Shown: piece after piece, positions 10,530 to 22,247 of the stretch
How positions within the stretch are numbered: position 1 is the first letter of the stretch
Layout: each line of letters starts with the position of its first letter
Source: Meghimatium bilineatum
Taxonomy: Eukaryota > Mollusca > Gastropoda > Stylommatophora > Philomycidae
Direction: 5' to 3'
Assembly: GCA_034231615.1 (NCBI GenBank)
Contig: CM067317.1
Span: forward strand, 18,141,673 to 18,205,672
DNA: 64,000 bases
Program-made: the position numbers and the translations under genes
The notes under the pieces: model-generated
The model's input: only the letters and a program-made list of their open reading frames with translations
Told to the model about the DNA's origin: nothing
Databases searched by the model: none

Positions 10530-10738
10530 AAAGTTTTTTTGTTTGGGATATTTGTCTTCGGGATATTGTGTCCTCGATATTATGTCTGGGAATATTTTAT
10601 CCTGTTACCTATATTGACGTTTTAAATTACCGTCTCCTTACTGACAGGCTTGAAAGAATAGCAGAGATCTGTTAAACACCTTTTGAAATAAATGAAAGTA
10701 AATTCAAATAGGAAGCATGAGGATAAATGAAAATAATT

Positions 10739-10815
10739 CTTACAGCGGACGGGAATTGAACCAGGTCTGTTCTAGCAGCACCGAATCGCTTTGCAACACA
10801 AGTAAACGGGTTTTT
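10739..10815 (-). mobile_element. tRNA-like SINE head or tRNA pseudogene
   Basis: On the minus strand GCAAAGCGATTCGG resembles an A box, and GACCTGGTTCAATTCCCGTC (10753-10772) contains a good B box (GGTTCAATTCC) at plausible spacing. No complete cloverleaf is evident, so a SINE-like derivative is more likely than a functional tRNA. Confidence 0.45.
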
Positions 10816-10860
10816 AGTACTTGACGAACCACATCCCCAAAACAGATGTGGCGCGGTCAA

Positions 10861-12319
10861 GACTTTCAGCCTGTGTACTCAAGTCACTGAGAACAGACCA
10901 ATCGAAACAAGGACTATTACAACATTAACGAACATTCCGTACAAGTATTAAAGTATCCTCAGGAACACAAACACGGAACAAGAAATAAATGAAGGACTGA
11001 CAATGATAGAAATTCATCAGCATATGACTGCCAAGTATAGTGAGGCATGTCAAATAATCTAAAGTTTAGTTGTAAATTTTAGAATGACTTGAAGTGTGTG
11101 TTAGTTCAAAATCGGGCATGGCACATGGAGTTGGAACCCTAGAGTTGATAACGGTCATTGAACGCCTCGAAGAAGAGACTTGCGATTGACTGTGATTGGC
11201 AATGTCAATCAGGTAATCCTTCCACCACGATCTACAGGAGGTCAATGGACAACTAAACAAAATCAACATCCTTAACTATTTTGGGTAATTCAGTAACATC
11301 ACGTGAGATTTTTGCTCAGCAGAGCTTATAAGAGATTAGAAGTTACCCTAAAACATCACAGATGGACAATCTATGTCTGAGAGGCAAATAAAAAGGCAAA
11401 ACTATATATATATATATATATATATTCAGTAGCATATAAATATATTCTATGTATTTCTAATTGCAACATTTTTGTCAGACGTGATAGAGATTGCGAAAAT
11501 TTAAAAAATGAATTACTATTAAAATATCATAAGACTATCTATAAAGGGCAGAGATAGACTATCCAAATCAGGCAACACACAAAATAACTAAATTGAAGAA
11601 TTTGTGCTTCTGAAAACTATACAAAAGGCGCACGCTACCGTACTTATAACATAGAAATATAAGCAATATTTTACATAATTAATAATAGAAATATAGTTTT
11701 AGAAAGATAGAAGACGCCGCCAAAGACGTCGATGGGTACATGATATATAAGATCACACTAACAGCGCAATTTATGAAGCAGGAAATCTCTCACAGAACCA
11801 AGAATCTGGCAGCATAGAAGTAAGGACAATGTTCTTAAAGGACTTGTCACATGAAAGAAGTACATGCTGAGGAGAAAAGACAAAATGTATTTATAAAGAA
11901 TAACACGCCAATATACTTGGCCTCATCTGTAATTGTGTTATTAGAAATATAAACATAGATTCCGGTGTGTAAATGGTTCAGCATTTGTACAAACAAGGGT
12001 TAGTAGCTTACCAAGATCCTAAATATGAAGTCCTATAGGTTGTACCCTGGACAAAAATTACATCGAAATTCGTGCGAAATAGTCTGGCTATCGCCATATG
12101 GGCCATGTCCTGGCAGTAGAGATCGATATAGAATACAAATTGATTTCACAAGACAAAAATGATCTCTGGATGAAAATTATCGGCAACCACAGCAGAAAAT
12201 TGTCTCAACACACTGTGAAATAGTCTACGTTCTGGGATGCAAAAGCTCAAATCTCACGCCAGCAAAATAGTGATTAATTGTATCTGGAGAAATACATCTA
12301 GCATAGAAAGTACAATGTG
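10861..12319. other. No gene seen; one (TA)n tract
   Basis: AT-rich DNA with a pure (TA)n run at 11403-11424. Near 11705-11745 a plus frame gives RRRRQRRRW, which could be a trace of a LINE C-terminus but is too short to call. Confidence 0.45.
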
Positions 12320-12720
12320 AATGTAGCACAGTACTATATAGAAGCATCATGCACACGTAGGATTGAGTCAGCACAGTACTATTTGAAGGCATAATTCCCA
12401 AATAGGATTTAGTCAGCAATGCACTATGTGAAATCATCGTGCACACGTAGATTGACTCAACACAGCACTATGTGAAAGCATCATGAACACGTATAATTGA
12501 GTCAGCACAACACTATTTGAAAGCATCATACATATGTAGATTGAGTCAGCACAAATATATGCGAACGCATCATGCACACATAGGATTGATCAGTATAGTA
12601 CTATGTAAAAGTATCATGCACACGTAGGATTGAGTCAGTATAGTACTATGTATAAGAATAATGAGCACGTAGGATTGAGTCATCATGCGTACGATTGAGT
12701 CAGCACACGTAGGATTGACA
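12320..12720. repeat. Degenerate 44-45-bp tandem array
   Basis: About eight diverged units of CATGCACACGTAGGATTGAG + TCAGCACAGTACTATGTGAA-type sequence. Equivalent points at 12342, 12386, 12431 and 12475 are 44-45 bp apart. The last units are shortened. Confidence 0.8.
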
Positions 12721-13214
12721 CAACGAAATACTGAAGTCATAATAAATGCAGTGTTCAGGCACGAAAAGAAACGTCTGGTTATATTACGTTTAAAATATCC
12801 CTAGGAAAAACAAAACACAGGAAATCATTTGCGATATGTGTGTCCAAGATAGCTGAGAAATGTATGTGTTGACTTAAACGACGTGTCTACGATGTATGTG
12901 AAGGAATCCTGGGCACAGAGGGTGAATCAACCCAAGCCCAACTCTACTGTGTAGCATTTCCTATTTCCTCGTGTCGGATTTACTCTCGTATCTAGGTTAG
13001 GGGCTGTCCAGCTATTACGCGAACAATGTGCTGCCAATCTGTGACCCCCTTCCCACCCTTCTTGCCAACAAATTGCCAAAATTTAAGGGAACCCTTAGTT
13101 ATGTGGACAACTCGCCCCCCCCCACTCCTTTCATTTCTCAAAAGAGTTTAGCATTTTTGCGATATTTTTTTGAAACAATTAGGTGTTATTTTCATGTTTC
13201 TGGAATTTATTAAA

Positions 13215-13392
13215 TTTGAATAAATTTAATATGTGTGTAAAAATTGAAATAATTTAATTTGTGTGTAAAATTGAAACAATTTAATTTGTGTGTAAAAATT
13301 GAAACAATTTAATGTATGTCTAAATACTGAAACAATTTAATATGTCTGTACAAATTAGAGATACATTAATATGTGTGCAAAAATAGTATTTT
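13215..13392. repeat. ~28-bp AT-rich minisatellite
   Basis: Five to six diverged copies of AATTTAATTTGTGTGTAAAA + ATTGAAAC. Confidence 0.75.
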
Positions 13393-14749
13393 TGACGTCA
13401 ACACTTGTCAGACCCTCCTTCCCTATATCAATAAATGTCAGACATATTCAGACCACCCTTCCAATCCTCAATTTGTTGAAGTAAATTATTGGCAGCCTTT
13501 ATTATATATCTTCCTCCTCTACATTACTACTTTTTGTTTTTTTATTTAGCCAATTTTCCATGATTTACTGTGCTTACAATTCAATTTGGACACATATTGG
13601 TGTTGGAAAAGATACAGATAAAGTGTTTAAATACACAAACACAGTGTTCATACAACTTCTGCTCTATTGTAAGGTCGAAGTCGATTTCCATTTCAGTTTA
13701 TATCAATAGAAAATAAATTGCCTAACATACTCAGAGCTAAACTTCCGTCAATATTAACGTTAACCATCCTACCCGGAGACAAGAGCGTTGGGACGACATC
13801 CTTACAAGTGCAATAAATCCAAGCTACTATACATAATCCCTACTGACCATAGAGTAAGGAAACGTTAAATGGAAAGTTCGCACAATCTTTTCTAACCAAA
13901 GTGTCTGGTCTGGACGCATCTGGGATCGATTAAGCTCGTCACGTCTTCACATTCACTGATGTATGTTTTAAGTTTTCTCCACACAGATCAACTTCCGGTT
14001 CAATGGGGTGGAGGTGTTTCTTTGAAAACTTTAGTCTGATAAAAGTCATTTTGTTAAAGGAAGGCATTCTTGGAAACTACAATCGAGACCGTCATTTGTA
14101 GAAGACCTCTATACCGAAAATAAACAGGACTTTCTTCGTTACATATTAGTATTATTGTCATGTTTTCGTTGGTAACTATTTATACACTTTGATATGCATG
14201 CCTAATATAGCCAAGACCGAGGAACTATATGCATGGGAACAATCAAAATATGCCTCTAAGGTCATCTTTGCACATGTCTTGACAATGGTGCTCAATCATG
14301 CTCAAACTAACCTAATCGTAGGCTGCCTAAGGCAAGATGATTGCCATCAGTATTAAGCACATATATTATATGATTTAGTGTCAATGGTACGCAGCCAGAC
14401 CCAGACGAGGACACTAACATGTAGATTGTAGAATAACGTAGGCATATGCTTTACGAATCACATGTTATATTATAGAGTGTCAGTGGTTCGCTGTAGGACC
14501 CATATTTGCTACATATCTTGTTAGAGGTGAAAAGGATGGTAGAAAAATTATGTAAATATACCATCCTTGATAAAAGAAGTGGACAAACCTTAAGGGTCGA
14601 CGGACAACATTGAGTTTTCTCGTGTAGAAAGGAGTAAACATGTGCTTTAATGTTTTTTCCTTTGGAGTTTCAAGTGGTATTATTTTAGCTTTAGGACAGC
14701 TAAAATAACACTGCTCTAGTGTGTTTCAAGTTAATTTATAGAAAATGTC

Positions 14750-14794
<45 letters not shown>

Positions 14795-16314
14795 AATAAT
14801 AGAATGAACACCAATTTCTGCATGCGACTTAACGTCTTAGATAACATTATAATGTCATTAAAACTTGTTCAGATGTTTTCATTTCCATGACGGGGCTCAT
14901 TCCTTTGATGTTTGTTTCAAAATGATTGTGTCTCACTGAGAATGAAATTTACGTAATTTTAACTATTGGGTGACTTTATGAGGCATAGATAGGTCATACA
15001 TTTTCTTCTGAACAGATAACAACGTTGCATCATGAAAATATGCTGAAAATATGCTAAAAATACGTAACTATTAGTCGTATCATTAATTCTAGAAAATGGA
15101 GAGTATATATGTTTCTCAAGAGAGTGAAAGCTCAGTCAGGCGAAGTTTAACTAAGGGGTTTACCGAATAATTAAAAAAAGAGAAGTGACGTGTAACAAAT
15201 TTACTCGTACAGTGTCAGTACTGTGTCCTACCTGTAAGTGAGACTAATGATGTTTCTATTGGTGGAGGTTGCAGTCCAATCCAATGAAAGGTAAAAGTGA
15301 CAGAGAAGTCGTGCTGGAGAGCGAATTACTGGTAAATAATTAAAATAAATTCAAAATACTGTCCAGCAATGAAAGTAGACTGGGATTACCGGTACCATCG
15401 CCCTAGTGGATGTGGATGCGCTAAAAGCAATGCACAGTGGCGTAACCACCGAAATGATTTTAGGTATGTAAAGGAGATATGATTATGAACTTGATACATA
15501 AATTAAGAAGACATTTTCATATTTTGAAACGTATGTGGCTCAAACGGTAGTATTTTTTCGCTGGTGCTCATGTTTCTGAGACACTGCTGCTGAAACATCT
15601 CTGTTCTACAACAAGATCTGATTATACACAGCTATTAAACAAAGTTTAATAATGGGTTCATGTTAAGCAGATGTGGCCTATTTTTTTACAGAACTAATCT
15701 CATATATTATTTAACGAAACGACTTTCGCTAAAGGCGCATACATGCCAGATTTCATCTGTATGCACCTAACGCACTCAGATGCTCCCTCTTCCTCCTTCG
15801 CTAGAACACCATTTAGGGAGGGGGGGGGGCTATGAGTGCGTTACGCAAAGATAGAATTAGTGATATCATTATTTATCTCCGCGTTATCGACGATCACTGA
15901 AATCAAACCTACTATTAAAAAGATGTCATCATGTAATGAGACAATGTTTGCCTAACATGTTCCGAGTAATACTTATAAACATAGATCAAGTGAATACACA
16001 ATATACAGTGTGCCTAAAATGTGTTCACATGTCAGATGAAATGTTAGCAGAAACATTCTGAAAGCCAGTAGTAATAGTGCTAGTAGAAGAATAAATATGA
16101 TTTCTCTGACAAAAAAAGGATACATTCTGTCATTAATGAACTCCGCATGTCCAGATAGCCGGTAAAACAGTCAGTAAATAATCTTTTTCTGCTGGTACTC
16201 CGCTAAAAATCTTAATGTTTATTGTTGCATCTAAATACATTATGGCAAAGTAGGAAAAAACTTTGGAGAAAAAGAGTGAGCACTGATATGCAAGATTGAT
16301 CAATATTCTGATAA
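13393..16314. other. Gene-poor stretch
   Basis: No gene recognised. It holds a (TA)n tract at about 14754-14789. A weak two-copy repeat about 100 bp apart lies at 14361 and 14461 (both ...GTGTCA-TGGT-CGC then GACCC). An 11-bp inverted repeat lies at 15768-15778/15833-15843, listed separately. Confidence 0.45.
15768..15843. repeat. Short inverted repeat around a G-run
   Basis: TAACGCACTCA (15768-15778) is perfectly complementary to TGAGTGCGTTA (15833-15843), with partly pairing CTCCCTC against the G-run 15817-15829. It is a possible hairpin or remnant of a small element. Confidence 0.5.
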
Positions 16315-17580
16315 TTTTCTTCTTCTTCTTTCGTTCACTTGAAACATGTCTATATCTGTAATTCTGTCTCCTTAATAAAACTCACTGCCTTTTGTAGTTC
16401 ATACAGTGCCCCATAGAGTTTTGATTCCAGTGATGTTTCCTCTGGCCAATATGTCTGCCTCAGCGTTTCATGCTCAGAACATTCTTGAAGTATATGTTTG
16501 GCACTCTGTGCTGACTGTCCACATGTACACATGGCCGTGTTGCCAATCTTGAACGTTGTATACATGTGACTGCGGAGTCGGTTGTGTCCTGTTCTGAGAC
16601 GTAGAATTATAACTTGTTCTGGTCTGTTCATAATATGATAGTAATCTTGTGTTGGTGTTTGTGGCTTTCTTATTGACTTGATCATCTGTTTTTTCTGATG
16701 GTAGGTGATTGGTATATCTGGTTGGTCTTCGGCAGCACCTTCATTAGCCAGTTGGTCTGCTTTTTCATTTCCTGGTATTCCACAGTGAGAGGGTATCCAC
16801 TGCATGGTTACCCTATACTGGTAAGACAATTCGCTAAGTAGTTTTTTTCAAGTCTGTTAGTTTTCCAGACTGGAGAGCTTGAAGCACTGACCCTGCATCT
16901 GTCAGGAATACCACAGGCTGTAGGTCAGAGTTGGAGTTCAGCAATTTTTTAGCTGCCACACTAAGTGCGTGGATTTCAGCATCATAATTATTGCAGAATT
17001 TTCCTGTGTGTGTTCTGAAGGTATCTCTAGGCTTGTGTGGATATTCTATATATACACATGCACCTCCATTCCTCACGGCATTCTGTGCTGACCCATCTGT
17101 GTATACTCTGACCCATATATCTTGTGGATATTCCTCATCCAGGAAACTGAGGGTGACTGTCCTTCGCTGCACACTTTTCTGTTCGTCCTCGCTTAGAATT
17201 CCTTTCACATGGGTCTGAATGTATATTGGCATTCCATGCCTTTCACTCTACGGGATTTGTTCTGGTACAGGCTTTAAGGGGCTGTAAACTTCAGGTAGGT
17301 CTGTAAGTTGTCTGCGGAGTCGTTTAGCTTGATGGATAAAGCTGCTTCTTTACAGTCGCCCCATTGCTAGATTTTGGAATCTTTCCTTCATTGGATGACT
17401 TTGCATACACTGAAACTTGTATGCCTGAATTAGTACTTTTGTGTCTCTGCGTTCGCCAAGTGTTTGCATTCTTCCCATTTTCTGCATCTCTGCTATGGGT
17501 GTTGATTTCATTGCTCCCAACATTATTCTAAGTGCCTGGATTTGCACTTTATCTAGATCTTGTAATGTGGTGTTTACAAG
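16315..17580 (-). pseudogene. Non-LTR retrotransposon 3' part with RNase H
   Basis: Read on the minus strand from 17580 down. The end of the reverse transcriptase region (LDKVQIQALRIMLGAMKSTP) is followed by a linker with a stop near 17347, then an RNase H domain. All four acidic motifs are visible: YTDGSA (~17110), NYDAEIHALS (~16980), VFLTDAGSVLQAL (~16900), and after a frameshift at ~16830, IPSHCGIPGNEKADQLANEG (~16780). A C-terminal knuckle CTCG...H...C (~16530) precedes the stop at 16350. A (GAA)n tail lies at 16315-16332. An RNase H after the RT is typical of the I group and related clades. The element is 5' truncated at about 17580 and has one frameshift and one stop, so it is moderately young but inactive. 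Confidence 0.85.
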
Positions 17581-17623
17581 ACCATCAAGGCCAGCACCGG
17601 GCAGTGGTGATGGGGCTTAGTTC

Positions 17624-17667
17624 ATCCATCAGGGGCTGGAAACTAAGACTGGTCGGGCAGTCCCATT
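17624..17667. repeat. Dispersed repeat block
   Basis: GGCTGGAAACTAAGACTGGT followed by CG-CAGTCCCA recurs with few changes at 32923-32957, upstream of another reverse transcriptase fragment. It probably belongs to the 5' side of a retroelement family. 17670-18030 holds nothing recognisable. Confidence 0.5.
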
Positions 17668-18036
17668 CAGAGTGCTGAAGACGGAGGCCAAAAGGCGCAT
17701 AGATAATCAGGATGCCACGCACAAAACACAATTCTGATAATGACAGTGGCGATTATGTATATGATAATGTTCATGACAGTGTGAATAACGGAGAAGTACA
17801 ATTACTGTGTATCACCATTGTGTAGTGATTTCCCAATTTATGTTTTCAAATAACACAAAATGTTGCAAGAGATCTATTTGTATAACTTCCTGGTGATCAA
17901 AGAAAAAGAACAATGGTGGTTTGGGTTGCTGGAATATTCATTTTAATAAAGGTGCTAATGATTCTTTTATTGAATATAGTACTACGATAGTCATTGTTAA
18001 GATATCACAGTCTCATACAAAATAAGCTGTTCAAAT

Positions 18037-19140
18037 TAGTTAGTTAGTTAGTCGTCGGATCATCATCACTGCAAACTGGACACGTCCATAGTTGCTCCGA
18101 TCTCTCCTTGAGTGTATCCGCCATTGGACTTCTGCTGACAGTACCGGTCCTATGCTGGTTGACCATCATTCTTCTGCGCCCTCCAAAATGTTCACTTCTA
18201 GCAACACCGCATTTCAAACCCTGATCTTTAATCCTGGCCAAGGAATCATCATTCACGCTAGCCTCACTTTCGCGTGTTATATCTCTTAAGGAGTTCAAAA
18301 CGTCAGCGCGATCGATTGCCCCATCGCCCTGTGCCACAATCGCGCATGATGCCGGTTGATTCGCTCTTTCATTGCCTCGAACTTCCACATGTCCCGGCAC
18401 GAAAACAAATGTAACCACTTTCATGCTCGCCTTTCTCAAGGCCTCAATCCACTGTTCGCGAACGAGACCCACTTGTACCTTCCCAATCATACTCAAAGAG
18501 TCACTCAAGATGCAGACCTGCGTAACCTTCTGTGTGCGTAACCACTAAAATGTCCTGGTCACCGCTATAGTTTCCATGGTCATACTACTCGTAGTGACCA
18601 CAAAGGCACCTCCTTGATCGGTTTACCTGTCCACTGAGCTATGAAGGCCAAAGCACTGCGAACATGCCTAATCACAGATCCATCAGTGTATATAATCACA
18701 TCCCCATCTTTGGCATTCTCACTTATTAAAGCCCGCACTTTATTCTCCACAGCTGTGGGGCACCATTCTCTGCATTCACTGCTAAGTGATATTACTACTC
18801 TCAAACAAGTTTCGAAATCTGTGGGTAGACATATCCATTTCGCACTTGCTGCCACATCCTGCAATCTGCACACGCTTTGTATGACATCCTCAGCACGTCA
18901 CATCCACGACCTCCCTCTCTTGAGACTGATGCCTTTAACTTTCTGTATTTCGGAATGCAACGGATGTTCCTTATCTGAATATATTTGAAGGTACGCCCAT
19001 GCACGGCAATACTGTAATCTATGCTCAGCTGTTGGGCAGTCACGTAGGTTTCGCATAGCTCTTGTCGATGTGTCTCTTGTGCATTCCAGTATGATACGCA
19101 TTGCTGCATTCTGGATTAAGTTCCAGATTAAGCTGTTCAA
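18037..19140 (-). pseudogene. RNase H-bearing non-LTR element, family A copy 1
   Basis: Minus-strand, 5' truncated at an (AT)n tract. From 19140 down: RT C-terminal region with IQNAAMRIILECTRDTSTRA and KRGRSWM, shifted between frames. The RNase H domain follows with IIYTDGSV (~18690), METIAV (~18570), ILSDSLSM (~18500) and VPGHVEVRGNERANQPAS (~18360). The last catalytic Asp of the GNERAD motif is Asn here. The frame closes with QLWTCPVCSDDD at 18044, and a (CTAA)n tail lies at 18037-18050. At least three frameshifts or stops are present. Related copies lie at 30200-31020 and 33572-34800, which share CTRDT, KRGRSWM and GNERAD. Confidence 0.8.
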
Positions 19141-19176
19141 GTGATTATATATATATATATAAATATATATATATCT
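19141..19176. repeat. (AT)n microsatellite
   Basis: Alternating AT tract with one interruption, abutting the 5' break of the neighbouring retroelement. Confidence 0.9.
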
Positions 19177-19329
19177 GTGTAACACACACAGAGTGATATG
19201 CTGTCTTTTATTGTTATAAGACGTATACAGCAGGAAGAATAGTATTTAGAAATGAGACATAACCATACAGTACTATCTTCGTAAACGTTGCTAATGTCAT
19301 ATATAAAAACACGCAAGAACCCACTAGTA

Positions 19330-19746
19330 TTAGTAATCAAAGAAACTATTAACAAACACGCACGTATATCTAGGTACAGTAGCCCCTAAGGAGACGTGAT
19401 AACGAAGAGGAAATTGACGTGTGTAGTAGCACTGTTCGTCCTGCTTTCTGTTGGAAATATCGATGTACGAACAAATGCGTGGAATTGGCTGTTGTATTTT
19501 AAATATTGAAATTTCATTAAATTCCGTGATATTTTCAGGATTATTGAAATGAGAGTTATTATTTTTACTGTGTTTGTTTGTTAGGGAAAGCATACTTGCA
19601 TCACGCGGTCGCTTCTTTGGTGCATCGTTTAAGACGTCTGTCTTGTGTACCACAGATGTCACATATTCAAATATAGCTCGTGGTGCATTGTTTATAAAGT
19701 GAGTTGTGTTCGTAGAACCATATATTTTATCACTTGAAGCTACCAT
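19330..19746 (-). CDS. Unrecognised 138-codon open frame
   Basis: Minus-strand frame beginning MVASSDKIYGSTN. It is not built from a tandem repeat, which makes it one of the longest non-repetitive frames in the window. It contains a basic cluster KKRPRD (residues ~44-49), resembling a nuclear localisation signal, an Asn-rich middle (~60-75) and a C-terminal part CYYTRQFPLRYHVSLGA. A stop lies ten codons upstream of the ATG in the same frame, so the frame is confined to this block. No family recognised, and no membrane segment or signal peptide. It could be a lineage-specific exon or chance. Confidence 0.3.
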   Translation of the reverse strand: MVASSDKIYGSTNTTHFINNAPRAIFEYVTSVVHKTDVLNDAPKKRPRDASMLSLTNKHSKNNNSHFNNPENITEFNEISIFKIQQPIPRICSYIDISNRKQDEQCYYTRQFPLRYHVSLGATVPRYTCVFVNSFFDY

Positions 19747-19749
19747 GGT

Positions 19750-20432
19750 AGATGTTATGAGACGGTACTCTCAGAAGATGAAGTTCCACTTCGTTGAGGA
19801 GGACAGAGTACATGTGAGGAAACCCGTGTAAACTGAAGTCAATCCACTACTATTGATGAATCCCTTTTCTTTAATTGCGCAACAGTAATTATGTGTTTGT
19901 TCTCAAAAATAAAATCTATTTCATAAACCCTGTAATGGTATTCTCTGGATTCTCGTTTACATTTTAACATTTCTATACAGAAAGTCATTTTGTTGTGAAG
20001 ACACATTATCTAGTCGCGTTGCGGGATACCATGGATACTGATGTGTCTCTGGGGATGCGTCTCCGACTTCAGCAACAGTGATTGCTTGAGCAGGACAACT
20101 GTGTTGTTTAATGGCAGGGGTGGCAATACCAATATTCCGCTAGAGTAGAATTGGGCAGCCGTTTTGTGTCACTCGCTGGTCTGAGCTACATTATTTTCGT
20201 ATGATGCCTTAAACATGTTTGTGTTTAGTAATTGTGTTTAGTCAGTCTCTGCTGGCTGGACTAAGCCTCATCTATACTTCAATGATTTGTTTTTGATAGA
20301 GATAACGGCCGTTGACCCTCTTGTTGCGCCATCTTTAATGTGAAGAAATGTCAAATGTTTATATAATCAATATAGAATTGGAAGTTGTATCGGTATATCG
20401 AATCGGCGGGTGTGTCAATCTGGATACTCATA
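19750..20432. other. No gene seen
   Basis: A plus-strand frame MVDVMRRYSQKMKFHFVEED (19745 on) overlaps the start of the minus frame but stops within 30 codons. The rest shows no coding, RNA or repeat signal. Confidence 0.4.
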
Positions 20433-21420
20433 CTATTCAACATTAGACCTCGGACTATTGAACACTGCACTTTCGAATATTGAACACTGCACTTCGCACA
20501 ATTCAACACTGCACTTTACACTATTTAACACTGCAATTTACAATATTCATCACTGCACTTTACACTATTCAACATTGCAATTTACTCTATTCAACACTCC
20601 TTTTTACACTATTCAACAGTGCACTTTACACTATTCAACACTGCACTTTACACTACTCATCACTGTACATTACACTATTCAACACTACCCTTTACACTAT
20701 TCAACACTGCAATTTACACTATTCAACACTGCACTTTACACTATTCAACATTGCAATTTATACTATTCAACACTGCACTTTACACTATTTAACACTGCAC
20801 TTTAGACTATTCAACACTGCACATTACACTATTCAACACTGCACTTTACACTATTCAACACTGCACTTTGCACTATTTAACACTGCTATTTACACTATTC
20901 AACACTGCACTTTACACTATTCAACACTGCACTTTACACTATTAAACACTGCACTTTACACTATTCAACACTGCTATTTACACTATTCAACACTGCACTT
21001 TACACTATTCAACACTGCACTTTACACTATTCAACACTGCACTTTACACTATTCAACACTGCACTTTACACTATTCAACACTGCACTTTACACTATTCAA
21101 CACTGCACTTTACACTATTCAACATCGCAATTTGCGCTATTCAACACTGCTTTTTACACTATTAAATACTGCAATTTACATTTTTCAACACTGCACTTTG
21201 CACTATTCAACACTATACTTTACACTATTCAACACTGCACTTTACACTATTCAACACTGCACTTTACACTATTCAACACTGCACTTTACACTATTCAACA
21301 CTGCACTTTACACTATTCAACACTGCACTTTACACTATTCAACACTAGACCTTAAACTATTGAACACTGCATATCAGATTATTGCAAACTGCAACTCAGA
21401 ATAGTTGACACTGGACCTTG
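20433..21420. repeat. 22-bp satellite array, ~1 kb
   Basis: About 44 copies of CACTGCACTTTACACTATTC + AA (22 bp). Edge units are diverged and the units at 21000-21120 and 21230-21340 are almost identical. Because 22 is not a multiple of three, the open plus frame through it has a 22-residue period made from three frame-shifted readings. That is a consequence of the array and not a gene. Confidence 0.95.
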
Positions 21421-21534
21421 ACTATGAATATATTCAAGTACAAATATATTCAAGCATTAATGCCTGTTGAAATGGTTTTTTTTAATTGAAAGACAATGTG
21501 ACAGTGTAGTCACGTAACATTCCAACAATTACTG

Positions 21535-21720
21535 AGAGCTTAGAGTGTTGGTTCACACCGTCCACCAGTGTTCGATCCTTGGTGAGGCATGAGATTTTTT
21601 TTCTGTCAGAGTAAATTTAAAAAGTGACCCTGTACATGACGTGGCGACAGCAAGAGCATGTGGAATTTATCAAAATTCGTCCCTGTAAATCCCTGACAGG
21701 AAACATGCAGTATTTAGTGG
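21535..21720 (+). mobile_element. SINE-like dispersed repeat, copy B
   Basis: Second copy of the element at 2390-2560, with B-box-like GTGTTCGATCCTTGG at 21568, T-run and TTTTCTGTCAGAGTAAAT, GCGACAGCAAGAGCATG at 21644-21660 and TGCAGTATTT near the end. 21721-22171 holds nothing recognised. Confidence 0.55.
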
Positions 21721-22168
21721 GCTTTTTTTCCTACTCATTGCATGTTTGTAGCATTGATTTTGATTGTTATAGTTTTCACTTACCATAGTAAAGCTAACAA
21801 TGTTATGCACACTGTCACGATAACAAAGAATTCAAAAAGGGCACATTGTGTCAAGTTACAAAACATAATCAAAGAAAATGGAATATAAATATTGCTCTTT
21901 TTATGAGAAATCTAACTTTACAGTAAACAAAATTAGCGTTTAACCTTTGCCACGGAAAAATATACGATATGTAGGAATAATAGAATAATATATGTCGAGA
22001 ATATAGTCGCAGGTGGTAGATTATTTCAACATTAAAATTAAATAAATCAGCAATATAGAAATCACTAGATAGAATAGATGAAAACAGAATAGAAAAACAA
22101 ATTAATCATAAAATATTATGTTTTAACAAAAAATGTCATATATGCATGCATTGCATAGAAACGTCAGA

Positions 22169-22171
<3 letters not shown>

Positions 22172-22244
<73 letters not shown>
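22172..22244. repeat. (AT)n microsatellite
   Basis: About 73 bp of uninterrupted alternating AT. Confidence 0.95.

Positions 22245-22247
<3 letters not shown>

Larger units (their letters stand above)
7443..10605 (+). mobile_element. Decayed MULE-like DNA transposon
   Basis: A ~3.2-kb unit defined by matching inverted termini (7462-7532 and 10456-10529, extended outward by short subrepeats) that enclose a broken FLYWCH/MULE transposase on the plus strand. The left part also carries two foldback inverted repeats (7592-8550). Mutator-like elements normally have long terminal inverted repeats and target duplications of about 9 bp. I could not fix the outermost bases or a target duplication, so the boundaries are approximate. 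The coding region has several stops and frameshifts, so this copy is dead. Confidence 0.65.

Noticed and set aside
10739-10815. Functional tRNA gene
   Set aside because: A and B boxes are plausible, but I cannot form acceptor and anticodon stems.
11066-11269. Minus frame with SWWKDYLIDIANHSQ, considered as a LINE C-terminus
   Set aside because: Only a short loose resemblance, and no flanking basic block or tail.
20480-21355. 291-codon plus-strand open frame
   Set aside because: It is made entirely of a 22-bp satellite read in rotating frames. There is no unique sequence and no independent coding signal.
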